A stretch of DNA of 64,000 nucleotides from Gymnothorax reevesii (Eukaryota > Chordata > Actinopteri > Anguilliformes > Muraenidae): assembly GCA_029721435.1 (NCBI GenBank), contig CM056578.1:17522911-17586910 (forward strand), given 5' to 3'. The notes below the pieces were generated by a model that worked only from the letters and a program-made list of their open reading frames with translations, was not told the DNA's origin and searched no databases. Position numbers and translations under genes: made by a program. Of this stretch, positions 26,521 through 38,295 are shown in pieces. Numbering within the stretch: position 1 is the first letter of the stretch; each line of letters starts with the position of its first letter.

Positions 26521-26993
26521 ACCTAACTGAAAGGATTGATGTATGCTGGTTCTGAGTTTTTAACATATAGGAAACCCATGGACATGAAGTCGGTTATCTG
26601 TTAAAATTCTCTTAAGGAGCCCATGGGCTAACATATAATCTGGGTTCATTGTATATATGCCGGCAGAGGCTATTGCAGTGATGGTTGACTTCCAACCTCT
26701 AATCTAATCAACAAACCTAGGATTCGGGCATGGTGTTAATTCCCGGGAACATTAATGTAGTGGCAGTGGTTGTCTGTTAGGAATTCAAGGTATAATCACT
26801 TCGGGGTCTATTCTCCCATTAGCGCGTAAGTCCTTTTTTACGCGCTTCCAGTTAAGCGCTTTTGAGTTACGCGTATTCTCCCCTACTCGCTTCGATCACG
26901 CCCACAGCGCTTAACTTCAGAATGTAGGCGGCCTTATGAAAGAGGTGTGACTGATCCAAAAAAGAGGCAGACTCTGTACAAAGCTCATTAATT

Positions 26994-27155
26994 ATGGCTA
27001 TCAGGAAAACATGGAAAAAGGATTTTCTGATTAACCATGAAAAAGCATTTGTGGTCCATGGAAAACACAAACCAGAGTTTAAATTTGAATATCATCGGCC
27101 TGCTGATAAAACCTCGTATCTCCAAACTGATAAGAAACGAAAACTCGTATGTTCA
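26994..27155 (+). pseudogene. Open frame of unknown function inside the Harbinger element
   Basis: From the ATG at 26994 a lysine-rich frame of about 51 codons runs to a donor-like CTC|GTATGT near 27150. Beyond that the reading becomes AT-rich and low-complexity. It may be a leftover 5' exon of an element gene. I recognise no domain. Confidence 0.25.
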
Positions 27156-27360
27156 CTATTCTCACATGCCAAATTAAACATTTTTATTTTAAACTATATT
27201 TATCCATTTATATTATTTTATTATTATTATTATTATTATTTTATATTTATTTTTAATTTTCCTGTGAAGTTTGTCATTGTGAAGATACGAGGTTTTATAT
27301 GCTGCCGTAATAGTAGCCTAAACCAATCCCAAGACGTAATTCAGACATCTCTTTTTTTAT

Positions 27361-27450
27361 CCCCCGCCGCGCGATTAGCGCGAAGCGGGGGATATAACAT
27401 TGGGCTCCGTCCGTACTGACACATAAAATTTCGGCGGCGGGGAATATGTT
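27361..27450. repeat. GC-rich hairpin fragment within Harbinger
   Basis: CCCCCGC and GCGGGGG face each other around CGCGCGATTAGCGCG (27361-27391). GGGCTCCGTCCGTACTGAC and a second GGCGGCGGGG follow. The style (C-rich hairpin, then a GTCCGT stretch) resembles the element at 6.59 kb, so both may derive from related inserted sequences. This is weak. Confidence 0.3.
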
Positions 27451-28339
27451 AGTGACAAACACTTTATTTCTTACTCTAGGCACCATGGCATTAAAGCTAT
27501 GCAAACAAACAAATTGCGATAATGAAATAATAAATAAAGAATTTAGTGCTTCTCAACCAGCACAATCAGATCGTTGAAAATGTGCCCCTCCTAAACCAGC
27601 CTGTTTGTTCCGTGTAAGACAGGGAAGAAGACAAAGGGAACATTCTAGTCACACAAAGACAATCAAAGACAATTTATATGATCTCATTTAAAAATTGCGC
27701 ACTTGAAAACTACTCCGATGTCAGGTTTGCAACTAAAGGACATGGAAACGCTTTAACAAGGATTCTTACCCCGCACGCGGTCATCTCCCCGCCCCGAAAC
27801 CGCCTCAGTAATGACGGAATTCCTTATCCATAGCCTATCACCCTATTTGATTTGAGCGACACATTCACTTGAACTTATGCATAATACCTTATTATAATCA
27901 ATTATCCCATTTACTGATAATGATTCCTCCCATGTCGGCTATTCTTTAAAGGCTAAAGTTGATTAACAAATGGATAGTGCTTTGGTATTTGCCAGGGTAG
28001 GGCTCAATCTGGAGAAGCCTATTTAATAATATCTTTATTCACACATTAAATTACACAGTATTACCAATGGTAAAAAAAATATTTGGACTCGAGTTAGTTA
28101 ATACAGATATCCTCAATTAGAAAACCAATCCCCTCACTCGTGAGAATATCACAACTTTTTAGATTATCACGAACATATAGAGCAGTCGCATTTGTTAATA
28201 GAACATGGAGGACAATGATGGCGATGTTGAGCCAAAGCCGAAAACCAAATTTCACAGATGTTGGTGTTGTATGGCAAGCGGGCACTGAAGGCTGATCCGA
28301 GGAATTAAGCTGCGAATCGTTTTGGATGTGGCTTTGGTG

Positions 28340-28530
28340 GGGAGATGTAAGCGCAATATCCCCGATTTAAAGCATAAATGGAGAGATCTGCGGGGCGCTG
28401 TAAAAGCTAGGTTCTCTGCACACCGGAGAAGTGTACACGCAACAGGTGGTGGGAAACCATCATACCCTGTGCATTTCACTGCATCGAAGGAGGGGATGGC
28501 ATCCACTCTTTCTGAAGTGGAAGTGCATGG
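28340..28530 (+). pseudogene. Myb/SANT-like accessory protein of Harbinger (partial)
   Basis: The plus-strand frame reads DLKHKWRDLRGAVKARF, then SAHRRSVHATGGG. This matches the last helix of a Myb/SANT domain followed by the ATGGG linker found in Harbinger accessory proteins, which bind the element ends and help import the transposase. The first two helices are not visible upstream. Beyond about 28530 the frame continues only as the antisense of the transposase fragment, which marks a deletion junction. Confidence 0.6.
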
Positions 28531-28890
28531 AGAAGAACTTGAAGCGCCAACGAACTGCGTCAGACACCTTGACACAGACGCCTGTGATATGTGCATGACA
28601 TCACCAGCCACTCTCTGAAACGACCCAGATGCCATGCCGGAGCGACATTGCAGCTCTGACGTTGATGACCACGGGTATGTTTTGTGGATAATTGCTGCGG
28701 CTGGATAGCTGTTCATCCAGAAGTCGGCAAAGATAGATGATTGCCTCATGCACAGTCCAGGCGAAAGCGCTGGATGCGCTCGATGTTTGTTTGTCCCAGG
28801 ATGTCCAAACGAAGCCGATATATGCGTGTTCGTCTTCGAGCTCGGCGCGCTCCTCATACTCTTTCCCAATCAGGCAAGAGTGCAAGCAAA
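28530..28890 (-). pseudogene. Harbinger transposase N-terminal fragment (frameshifted)
   Basis: Reading leftwards, one frame gives IIYLCRLLDEQL, then SRSNYPQNIPVVINVRAAMS. A neighbouring frame gives ASGSFQRVAGDVMHISQASV, then SRCLTQFVG. This is the pre-catalytic helix-turn-helix region of Harbinger transposases (the GSFQ..VGD...SQ.SVSR block). A shift near 28650 joins the two. The RNase-H-like DDE domain that should follow is absent, and sequence from the Myb gene in the opposite direction replaces it. Confidence 0.65.
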
Positions 28891-29454
28891 TGCAGGACTG
28901 GCATTTTGACTTTAGATTTTGAGGGCATGGTAGAATGATGGTCTTATGTATACTCGTATTAATTAATTGTTTTGCGTTTGTAATTTAACTGATTGGAGAA
29001 GAGGCTGATGCGTGATATCATGTGATGATTTCGTTTGATAAATTATCATGGCTTTGAGAAATGTAGTTTAGAAATCAGGAAGAACATTCAAATATTAAAT
29101 GTCTCAACCTTTACCATGTTAAATAAAATAAAAGTAATGTAAAAATTCGGCCTATAACCGACATCAAACGCAATATTCAATTTCGCCTAATGTTGGCGCT
29201 TGACCTTAATACAGCCCTCAAAAGCGCTTAACAGAAAAAGCGCGTAAGTCAGGGGGAGAATACGCGTCAGTGTTATTTGCATGAGAAACGCCCGGAAACA
29301 CCCCGATTTTGGCCTTGCTCCGCCCCAAGCGGGTAACTGCCTTCAAGGCGCGTAATGCACAGACTTAAGTCGAGGGGAGAATACGTGTAGGCTGAAAAGC
29401 GCGTAGCTACGCGCTTTTTTCGACTTAAGCGCATGGGAGAATAGACCCCTTCAT

Positions 29455-32050
29455 GTTTTTCCCTAGAGTCTGAGTAATTGGTTATCACTGCCTCGAGATT
29501 CACGCATGCTGTTCCAAAATTATCAATTCTAATTCTAATTTGGAGTCAGATATTCAACAAGGATACAACTAAATTTGGTATTTTAACTGTTTTATGGAGT
29601 CAGATTGATTGTAACCGTTGCGTTTCTATGCCCCGTCTTTAGACGGAGAAAAATATCTATTATATTGTGATTCGCGCCAGCCAGGAAAATGCTCAAATTA
29701 AAGTCAGTCAATAAGAAACACGTGAGTCCTTCACCCCACTGCAATGTCCGTCGTTGGTATTGTTTTGTGGGGCCTTACAACAGGGACACACAGGAGCAGA
29801 CATATACACAAACACATGTACACACACTCCCTCTGTAGCGGTGCTGATTCCCCAGACTTCAGCTGATCAAGAGGACAGCTGAAAACCAGGTCCCACACAC
29901 ATAAACCTGTAAAGTCTTTAGAGCGGGTCACCGATCCTGATTCGGGCTCTGTGAAATCCGCTGGTTTCCTCTTCACAAAATCCACCTTTGCCTTTCGAAT
30001 TGTGGGGTTTCTTTGGAAATTTTTGGACCATGATGCCTCTGCTTGCATTGGACTCACTGTTGCAGCCGTAATCAAGGCAGATATTTGGCATTTTCCCAAG
30101 GGAATAATCCGCAATTACAAATCACTGAGTCCAATGACATCGACAACGTGTTCGCTGCCACTGGCTTGGTTCCTCCTGTGACGTCATAACCGAAGATAGT
30201 CGAAGATCAATTCTTTCTGAGATGGTTGCGATTTGCAGTGATTAAAATGCAAATAAATTTGTAATGGCTGATTACAATTTGAAATGACCAGTGCAGAGAG
30301 GATGTATTTTTATTAAAGGTTCTGTGGTCCAAATCTTATTTTTTGGATGAACAAGCACTTAAAAAAAGAAAAACGTGGCTGGCATTTCCACAGGTTACAG
30401 TAGTGGAAGCCAGAATTGAACCCTGCTTTACAGCAGGAAAGTCTATGATTTTGTATGCCTTGCCGTCCTGCCTGACCACCAAACCTGCAACCTTTATAGA
30501 TATTTAAAGACCTCAGCACACATTAAACATTGATGTTGATCATTTTTAACCGCTTGGATTTTCAATCTGGTTGTTTTACTTGTGAGGACGGGCTGACATA
30601 TAGTCACAGACTCATAGAAATCTCACATTTTTGAGCCATTTTCTAAAAATTGGTGAGACAATGCGACACATCCTCAGGTAACCGTAGCCGTTTGGTAGCA
30701 GGGGAAAGCCCAGGATTCCAAGATGCAGCACAGAGGACGATATAATAGAATTAGCATCCAAGAGGCGTGTCAGTAAATATGACACATAGCACAGGCCCAT
30801 GCTCATTCATCATGGGGCCCTGATTCGCTAACGAGATGTAGTTACACGATCCCGTTATTGATCTAAATGATACTAATGGCAGGGGACTCTCCTTCACTGT
30901 GAGCAGAGTGTCCCTTTATTTGTTTTCTGTTTAGACTCTACTACTCTATTTTGTCACCCAATATTCCGGAACATTCAGATGTTTAAAAAAAGCATTCCAC
31001 TATATCAACATCATAAAATGTAGTAGTACATTTAAGGAACGTATTTCAAGTTCCTTGATCACAATGCTATTTACAGTAGTATTTGATCCCCATTCAAAAG
31101 TGATAATGGATGTCCTTTACTGGTCCCTCCATTTAGTTCTCGTTTGAAATGTAATGCCTGACTAAATGTTAGATTATGCTGTATGTCTGTTTCATTGGTC
31201 TGGGTGAGCACAAGCTGAAATTCAGAGGGCAGTCTCTGGCGTAATGTTCATGAGAGCAGGAAATGCATTTAAGGCCCTCCCGTGCTGATGTCTTACCCAG
31301 CTACTAGACTCTATACATACTACAGTCTCCAGCCAATCTGCCAGCCAGTCATGAACTAAGCAGACCCGAGACCTTCACCCCCCCCCCCCAAAAAAAAATA
31401 ACAACAGCATTTGATTCCCAGCTAACAGGCAACATGGCAACCCCTGCCATCACCACAACAAACATGAGTCTGGATGTGTAGGTGGGGGCGATTCAACGCA
31501 CTTGGGAATGTCAAAGGTTACAGCTGGCATGTGTGACGGGAGGCTGACACACACAGAGCGCAGCTGCTCCTACTGCTCCCGTAAGGAGGGGATTGGGGGG
31601 GCACAAACTGGAAACCAAGTGGACGACATTAATTAAGAGGAGCAACATGTGTCAGATTAACTCTTCCGTGCTCCTTTTCCATTGCAAAATTTATTCCCAT
31701 CCCTACCTTTTAAATCTGGGCTTCCTGATGGGTGCGCTATTCACCCAAACTGAATTCCATTGTGTCTTTTACATTGCTTCTGGCTTAACTAGCAATGATC
31801 TTTGAATACTCGTTCGATTTAGTAGCTAGCTGGCTAATTACACAGTGGTTATGGAAAGGAAAAGTAATGCATTCTAAGTAATTTTGAGCGTATCACTTAT
31901 AGTACACACACAGCCAACCAAGCCATACAAGTGTGACTAACGTTAGACTTGGAATTCAGAGTTAATATTTTCAAAAAATGCTGACATTTAACAGTAACAT
32001 TAACATCGAAGAAACAAAGCACTGAAAAAATATGCAAAAAAAATATTAAA
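29455..32050. other. No gene recognised
   Basis: Mostly unassigned non-coding DNA. A TGACGTCA (CRE-like) octamer lies at about 30178. C/A homopolymers occur at about 31380-31400. Confidence 0.3.
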
Positions 32051-32062
32051 AATATTATTGTT

Positions 32063-32064
32063 AG

Positions 32065-32106
<42 letters not shown>

Positions 32107-32120
32107 GAATGATAATAATG
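32063..32120. repeat. (TAA)n microsatellite
   Basis: About 13 uninterrupted TAA units, followed by degenerate ones. Confidence 0.95.
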
Positions 32121-32344
32121 TATATTATTATAAATATTGTAATAATACATAAAATAAACAAAAAATGCTAAATTTGGACTTTGATCTTTTTTCCTTTGTG
32201 GCCTTCATATGTTTACCTCATTATGTGAAACTTTTGCCTCATTTCGTATGCACATACCTCATTATAACACTTTGTATAAGACAAAAAATACAAAAAGGCA
32301 GAGTAAAATCGCATTTCCTAAAAGCTGGGACGCTGTGTAAAACT

Positions 32345-32735
32345 TTTTTTATTTGAAAATGGTTGAAAGACAACATGTCAGGTGTTGAAATTGAGATATT
32401 TTATCGCTTTTTGAAAAAAGTCAACACATTTTAAATAAATTCCTGCTAATCATTTCAAAAAAGTTAGGGCACAGGCTATAAAAGACCGTAAAAGTAGCAT
32501 CATGCTTAAAAAAAACATACATAGTGTAACATTTCACCGCTAATTAGGGCCACATGTAATAGAGCTGTAAAATGATGGGTTAAAAAAGAGCATTCTAGAG
32601 AGGCTGAGTGTCTGAAGTCGGCGAGGTCTTCACCACTCAGTGAAAGACTGTATGGGAAAATAGTTAAATTAAGAATAACATTTCTCAGTGTAAAATTGCA
32701 AAAGATTTGGGGATTTCCTTATCTACTGCATATAA
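32345..32735 (+). mobile_element. Tc1-like element, 5' part (split copy)
   Basis: It shares an ordered series of words with 51.54-51.92 kb: ATTTCAAAAAAGTT, GCTAATTAGGG, AAAAAGAGCATTC, CTTCACCACTC.GTGA, AACATTTCTCA.TGTAAAATT and GATTTGGGGATTTC. The last part is the start of a transposase frame of the Tc1 type. The copy breaks off near 32735 and resumes at about 34025. Confidence 0.6.
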
Positions 32736-33105
32736 AATCCCCAAATCTGAGTTATTATGAAAAAACTCACCTTTTCAGCTCTTGTACAAATACATTTTGG
32801 TATCTGGAGTGCTTACCAACCCAACATAACCCAAGTCAGTTTTTTTTATGGGCTGCTCTTTTCATAAAACATGGCATTCAGCATGCCATCCATATTAAGA
32901 TCCCCTTCATAAGTCACATGCAGGCTCACAAGAATTATTCCACCCCTCGTCTGAATAAATCCACCCACGGCTTATTTTTTGTGGCAAAATGGCAGGTGCA
33001 ATCATCAAGAGTGTATATTTGTGTGTAATCAACTTTTAGTCTGACTGCTGTCTTCTTCTAATCTGGGTCAGTATAACGCAGGACTGGCAACAAAATTAAT
33101 GTTAA

Positions 33106-34022
33106 AAGGAACCAATTATGCTTTTCAGAAGATACAAAGAAGCAGTGGCGTTGATTTATTATCAAGGAGAATCAGTAGTTAGCAAGCTAGTGAGCTAGCT
33201 TGGTAAGTGTGTCCAATGTCTGTGAACATTTAAACTGAACTCCAAGTGTTATCTTAGCTGGTTAAACTTATATGGCTTGGTTGTTGATACAGCTTGCTTG
33301 CTAGTTGTGTCACACTCAAGAGTACTAAGTTAATATGCTTGCATACCTTTCTATAATCAATGTATAGTTTATTAGCTAGCTAACTACTAAATTGACTGCA
33401 AATTTAGATACCGTTGCTTGTTCCGCCAGAGACAGTGTACAAGACATGTCTACAGGAACAGATAGAATGGGTGACGGTTTTAATGGAATTCAGTCCATTT
33501 TTAGTGAAGTAATACAAAAAATGAAACATTAGCTCACGGTTGAGATGCTCGCCACCGATCATTCTTAATGTTAGAGCCTGAAATACAAGTGTAGTTAAGC
33601 TTTTGTGGAGTCTGCATGTCACTTTTTTTGTGAATGTAACCTCCATACTTGCTGAGCCTACAGATGTTACCTTTCCAAACATATTATGTAGTTTCATAAC
33701 AAGCTGGCTAACTACTTACCCGTCATCTGAATTTAAGGGCTTGTCTGTGGCCAGGGGATTTTGGAATCATCGCTTTCCGTTGACAAGGTGTCTATGTTTG
33801 CTTCCTAATTAGAAACAGTGCTCGTTCCTTAGAGGGGACGCCCACCCAGAACAGCCTGTTTTTCAGAGGGTTAGGAATTAAAAGAATCAAAAATCCCAGA
33901 ATTTTTTTTTTTTGGCTAAAAAGTTTTGCGAGCTCCTCTTTTGGACATTCAAGAATATTATAACTTGGAGAAAAAAAAAAAACAGCAAAAAAGTCCCCAA
34001 AAAACAGCATAATAGTTCCCCT
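33106..34022. mobile_element. TTAA-flanked element (Kolobok/piggyBac-type), 917 bp
   Basis: Left end TTAA|AAGGAACCAATTATGC and right end GCATAATAGTTCCCCT|TTAA form imperfect terminal inverted repeats with TTAA on both sides. TTAA target sites are used by the Kolobok and piggyBac superfamilies. No transposase is visible, so it is non-autonomous. It sits between the two halves of a Tc1-like element, together with about 370 bp (32736-33101) that I could not assign. Confidence 0.55.
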
Positions 34023-34024
34023 TT

Positions 34025-34390
34025 AAAACATTTAGAGAATCTAGAGAAATCTCTATGCAAGAGATAAGACTGAAAACCTGTGCTGAATAGCCATACTCAC
34101 GTGGCATTGATTGAAAACATACAGAATTCTGTTGCGAAAATCATTGATTAGGCTCTGGAACACTTGCGAAAACCACTGTCGCTGAACACTGTTTTTCGCT
34201 GCTTCCTCAAATTGCAAGTTGAAATTCTTCCAAACACTGCTGCCTTCTCTAGACCAGAGCTCATTGAAGACAGAGGCGAAGTGGATTGATAGAAGGATGA
34301 ATGGATGGATGTGGCAAAGAGGAAACTGTCCGGTGCTCTGACATGAACATGAAACTCTTTAGAAAATCTTTGACGCCACATCCACTGGGC
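34025..34390 (+). pseudogene. Tc1-like element, middle part (continuation of split copy)
   Basis: The sequence TTTAGAGAATCTAGAGAAAT, CTCTATGCAAG, GGAACACTTGCGAAAACCAC, then AGACCAGAGCTCATTGAAGA matches, in order, the helix-turn-helix to pre-catalytic region expected after the 32.35-32.74 kb piece. Many stops and a shift make it a dead fragment. Confidence 0.5.
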
Positions 34391-34610
34391 TATAGAGGAG
34401 AGGAGCCATTCGGCTTGTTATAATTGGGGGGATTGCGTTCAATCTATAAGTTAAATTTTAATTTAATTTAAGCTGTCACTGGCGTTAAACGCCATTCTAG
34501 TAATATTGTGACACGAGACAATAGCGCATCTGTGGAGCAGTTGTCAAAAGAGTTAATCAAAGATGAAATAATCAATTTTGAATGTTGTGGAATTTTGGGT
34601 CCCTTCAGAC

Positions 34611-34803
34611 CAGGGCTGCCGAACTCTGCTCCTGAAGAGCTACGATCCTGAAGGTTATCACTCCAACCAAAGCAAACCACACCTGCTTTCTAAGTTATAG
34701 ATCTTGACGAGCTGCTAATGGGCTGAATCAGGTGTGTTGAATCAGGCTTGGAGCTGAAACCAACAGGATGGTAGCTCTTCAGGAACAGGGTTGGGCAGCC
34801 CTG
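34611..34803. mobile_element. hAT-type MITE, 193 bp
   Basis: The ends are CAGGGCTGCC and GGGCAGCCCTG. Longer arms around TCCTGAAGAGCTAC pair with GTAGCTCTTCAGGA. Flanks CTTCAGAC (34603-34610) and CTTTAGAC (34804-34811) form an 8-bp target duplication with one mismatch, the hAT hallmark. It has no coding capacity. Confidence 0.8.
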
Positions 34804-34811
34804 CTTTAGAC

Positions 34812-35785
34812 CAATCAGATCTAGCGCTACCATTTCCCTTAAAGATAGCATGAACGCCATGGCAAACTGGCAATTCTATCATGTCAGGGGAATGACAAGC
34901 ACCTAACTTTGACATCCTTTTCCAACATTTACATTAAAATGTTGCCTGGTTGAATCAAAATGCAAATGAGTTCTTTCACACAAACCTTGCACACTGCCAG
35001 CTGTTTTGATTGAAACACCCCTTAATGTGAGGTTCAATCCACAGTGAGGCAAATGCCTTAATTGCAGACCACAAAACTACCAGTCTGGACTAAGGTGATA
35101 AATTTGCCTTTAGCCGCCCATGAAATTATGAAAAATGTTTCTGCCACATGTATTTATATGGTGAGGGTTGACCTTTTCCAGATCTGCAATACTATCTTCG
35201 TCTATCATTCTGTTTTCTACTGAGTGCACTTCTCTCTTGTGTCCTTAATGACGACCCTTCATGCAAAAGAACCTACATACATCTTTTTTCTTGCTACAAC
35301 ACGCATATGATGGCATCTCCATGGTAACGGGTATCCATGACCTTCAAAAATCTAAGTAAAGCGTCCCATCTGTCCGATTATTTGTTATTTACTGATAATA
35401 TTTTATGTAAGGAAAGCTTATTGGCTTTTTTGTAATAACAACAGAAAGTGCACCGGTAAAATGGCAACTGAGGAGCCAGACAGGCTTTTAGCTTTGCTCG
35501 AAATCTTCGACCTTCAGACCGTACAATGTTTAGTGGTGGTGCACCACTCAGAAAGAGCGAGACGCAACCTAAAGATTAAACCGCACTTCATGAGCATGTG
35601 GTCAGGTGCATTAAGGGTCAGTGAGGGCGCGTAAGTACTCGCTGACACACGGAAGCAGGTGCATGTTGTATGGACTGTAGTCTGTGGCCAAAGGGCTCTT
35701 TTTTTTTTTTGCAGAGAATTATTATCACTAGTAGCTGTAAATAGGCCATACTCTTTTATGAAAAAACTTATGGAAGAATTTTATG
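34812..35785. other. No gene recognised
   Basis: Non-coding. CCATGGTAACGG near 35318 resembles an RFX X-box half but is isolated. Confidence 0.3.
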
Positions 35786-35791
35786 CTTACT

Positions 35792-35895
35792 GCACACACA
35801 CACACACACACACACGCAGGCACACACGCGCACACACAAATACTCACACACACACCGCATGCACACACCCATGCACACATACAGACACGCATGCA
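35792..35895. repeat. Compound (CA)n microsatellite
   Basis: CA units are interrupted by GCAGG, GCGC, AAATACT and GCATGCA. Frames across it are artefacts. Confidence 0.95.
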
Positions 35896-35899
35896 CACT

Positions 35900-37960
35900 C
35901 GCATGATGGTGATGATTCTTCAGATTTGTGATATTTGGACCGAGTGATTGAATGTATTTCAGGCAAACGTCTCTTCTCAAACATTGCTTTGAGTTGTTAA
36001 ATCGCAAAAACTCAATTTTGGATTTTTGTGAATTAATGTCCTGACACGGACATAACAGCCAAAGCTGGTGATTAATTGCAGTGCAGTTCCTGAACATTGA
36101 TTTACACGCTGAATTTGCCACACATGAAAAGAACATGGATGACTTTTTGAGTCTTGCCCTTCTGCCCCTCTTTACAGTGAACCTTTACAATCTAATTCAT
36201 GAGTGAGCCAGAGCTAGTGTATACACCCAAATACTCAGCCAGGGTAGCTGGCTGAAATGAAAACCTGCAGGAATATCAGACATCCATGACTGGAATTTCG
36301 TCCGTCAGAGCAACTGTTTATCATGGCAACTGCTGAGGTCTTAAGTTCATCATTAGCCCTATCCACTGATAACACGGTATTACAGGTTAACTCAGTATTT
36401 CAGTCAGCACCCCTGAACACAGGTAAATAGTTACCTAGTTGGCACTTTCAAGTTTAATATTCAAATAAGTACCGGAATTTTTTCAACGAAACATTCTAGT
36501 ATCTATACTGTAAACACTATTAGTCAAATCAGTGAAAACTAGTTTCGAATTTTGAGAATACAAGCCAAAAAAATACTTTCATCCTTTACTTATTTGTAAC
36601 AGCTGAGCGGGATGTCTAGCGTAAGCTGTAATGAGGGATGAGAGCCAAACAGTGTGTGGATTGTCTGTGAGGTTTATTGCAATTTTTTTTTTTTTTTTTT
36701 TTGTCAGTGACCCGTGTTTAAACTGAGGGCTCATTTATTTTTTGCAGCCCTTGCTTCCTGAACATACTTCATTTTCTAGTCTGTAGTGCTGTTAATTGAG
36801 GAGATTTAAAAAAAAAAAAAACTAAGAAAAGGGAAGAAAGTTTCCCATCCCTCAGTGGGATGGAGGGACCATAAATAAGTAAAATGGAACCTCCTCATAA
36901 TGTTAATTCCTGACAATTACAGGTTTAGCTGGTGCGTGGCAGCTTGGAGGAGATTTATTCAATAATTTATACATCTTACATTCCTGAAAAGGAATAAGAT
37001 ACTTCCGCTGAGGTCTCTGCTGAAGACACCTTATATCTACTCTTTGTTTTTTACGAAGGCACTGAAACAGATTGGAAACTCCTTTGTGATTTTTGACCGT
37101 GATTAGTTATTTGGGTAGGCGCATATCAATGAAAAGTTGTGAAACATACAGGAAACAGTTGTAATACGCCTTTATACTTGCCTATGTTGTCACTTTTTAT
37201 GACTTTGGTCTTATTGGAGAGCGAATTAATTACCTGAGTATAGGGAGAGCTCTTTTGTGTCTGTGTCATTTAGGTTCAAAATGATATTACAGTTTTATTT
37301 TTGGACCTTGTTCTCTTTTTGAAGTCTCTCTTTAAGTACACCCACTATAACACGCATGTAGAACCACTCATTTATTGTACAAAAAACTATTATATAACAA
37401 GACTAGTAAATTAGCAGTGTCGATAATAAGCTGTTTTCACTCCCAAATAGTAATTCTAATTTCGTCTTGATTACATTGCCACTGTTTGTTGGTTTTATGA
37501 AAGCCTTCGACTGTATATTATGTGGGGTTACTACGCGACTTCTGTGTTATAAAAACAAATTTCCCGGGGGACATATAATGAGGTTATCTATTTTTATACA
37601 CTCTCTCCAAGGAAAGAGCTGCCGCGGGAGTATGTGTTGCGAGGGGGAAACTCCCCATGATGACTACTGACAAATTAAATATGTCTTCAAATTGCTCGTG
37701 AGCATTCCAAGCATAACTGCTAGCGGTGAGTTTTCACACTTATGTGGAAACGTACTAGAAATCAAATGTGACTTGAAGCGCATTACTTCTCCTGGCTCTG
37801 ATCCCAAACAATGGTTTGACATGCAATATTTAGCAAGCCTAATCAAATAATTTTTAATTGATAAGCGCCATTTGATGAGAAGATTTGTCAGCTCTGGCAT
37901 AAGCCAGACATAATTTGTGAATTTGAAGGGAGGAGTGGAGTTTTTTTGGTTTTGTTATTA
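35900..37960. other. No gene recognised
   Basis: Non-coding, with poly-T (36684-36702) and poly-A (36809-36821) runs. No family was assigned. Confidence 0.3.
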
Positions 37961-37964
37961 AATT

Positions 37965-38295
37965 AAGTTAATGCACGGGATCAGCACATTTGCCTCAAAG
38001 TAGAAAGGTCATGGGTTTGAATTAGGCCTGGGGCCTGGCCATGTGGCGTTTGCATGTTCTCCCTGGGTTCAAGTGGATTTTCTCCGGGTGTTCCGGTTTA
38101 CTCCTACAGTCAAAAAACATCCATATTGGGCTCATTTGAGATTCTAAAATGCCAGTTGGCATGAGTGTGTGAGTGAATGAGATTTGACCCTTGCAATGGA
38201 TCTTAAAATGGTCTGTGATGTGTTGCTGCATCTTGCTTGTGGTTTATTGGGATTGGCCCTGATGGTTAAGCAGGTTAGATAATTGATGGATCAGA
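37965..38295 (+). repeat. SINE-like dispersed repeat, copy 2
   Basis: GGGATCAGCACATTTGCCTC, GGTCATGGGTTTGAATTA (B-box-like), TTTGCATGTTCTCCCTGGGT, TTCTCCGGGTGTTCCGGTTT, ACTCCTACAGTC and GTGAATGAGAT follow the same order as the copies at 21.66 and 47.09 kb. Confidence 0.6.

Larger units (their letters stand above)
26803..29449. mobile_element. PIF/Harbinger-type DNA transposon, complete ends, internally deleted
   Basis: The element is 2647 bp. The left end reads GGGGTCTATTCTCCCAT and the right end is its exact reverse complement. A 3-bp duplication (TTC at 26800-26802 and 29450-29452) flanks it, as expected for Harbinger. TTCTCCC recurs near 26876 and, inverted, near 29252 and 29372, and several GCGCTTAAG/GCGCGTAAG words lie beside it. 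These are likely transposase-binding motifs. Inside are remnants of both genes of the superfamily: a Myb/SANT-like protein (+) and the N-terminal half of the nuclease (-), now tail to tail. The DDE core is gone, so the element is non-autonomous. Confidence 0.8.

Noticed and set aside
28252..28869. 205-codon minus-strand frame taken as one protein
   Set aside because: Only its middle (ASGSFQRVAGD block) is Harbinger transposase. The C-terminal part is the antisense of the Myb frame and the N-terminal part is out of frame.
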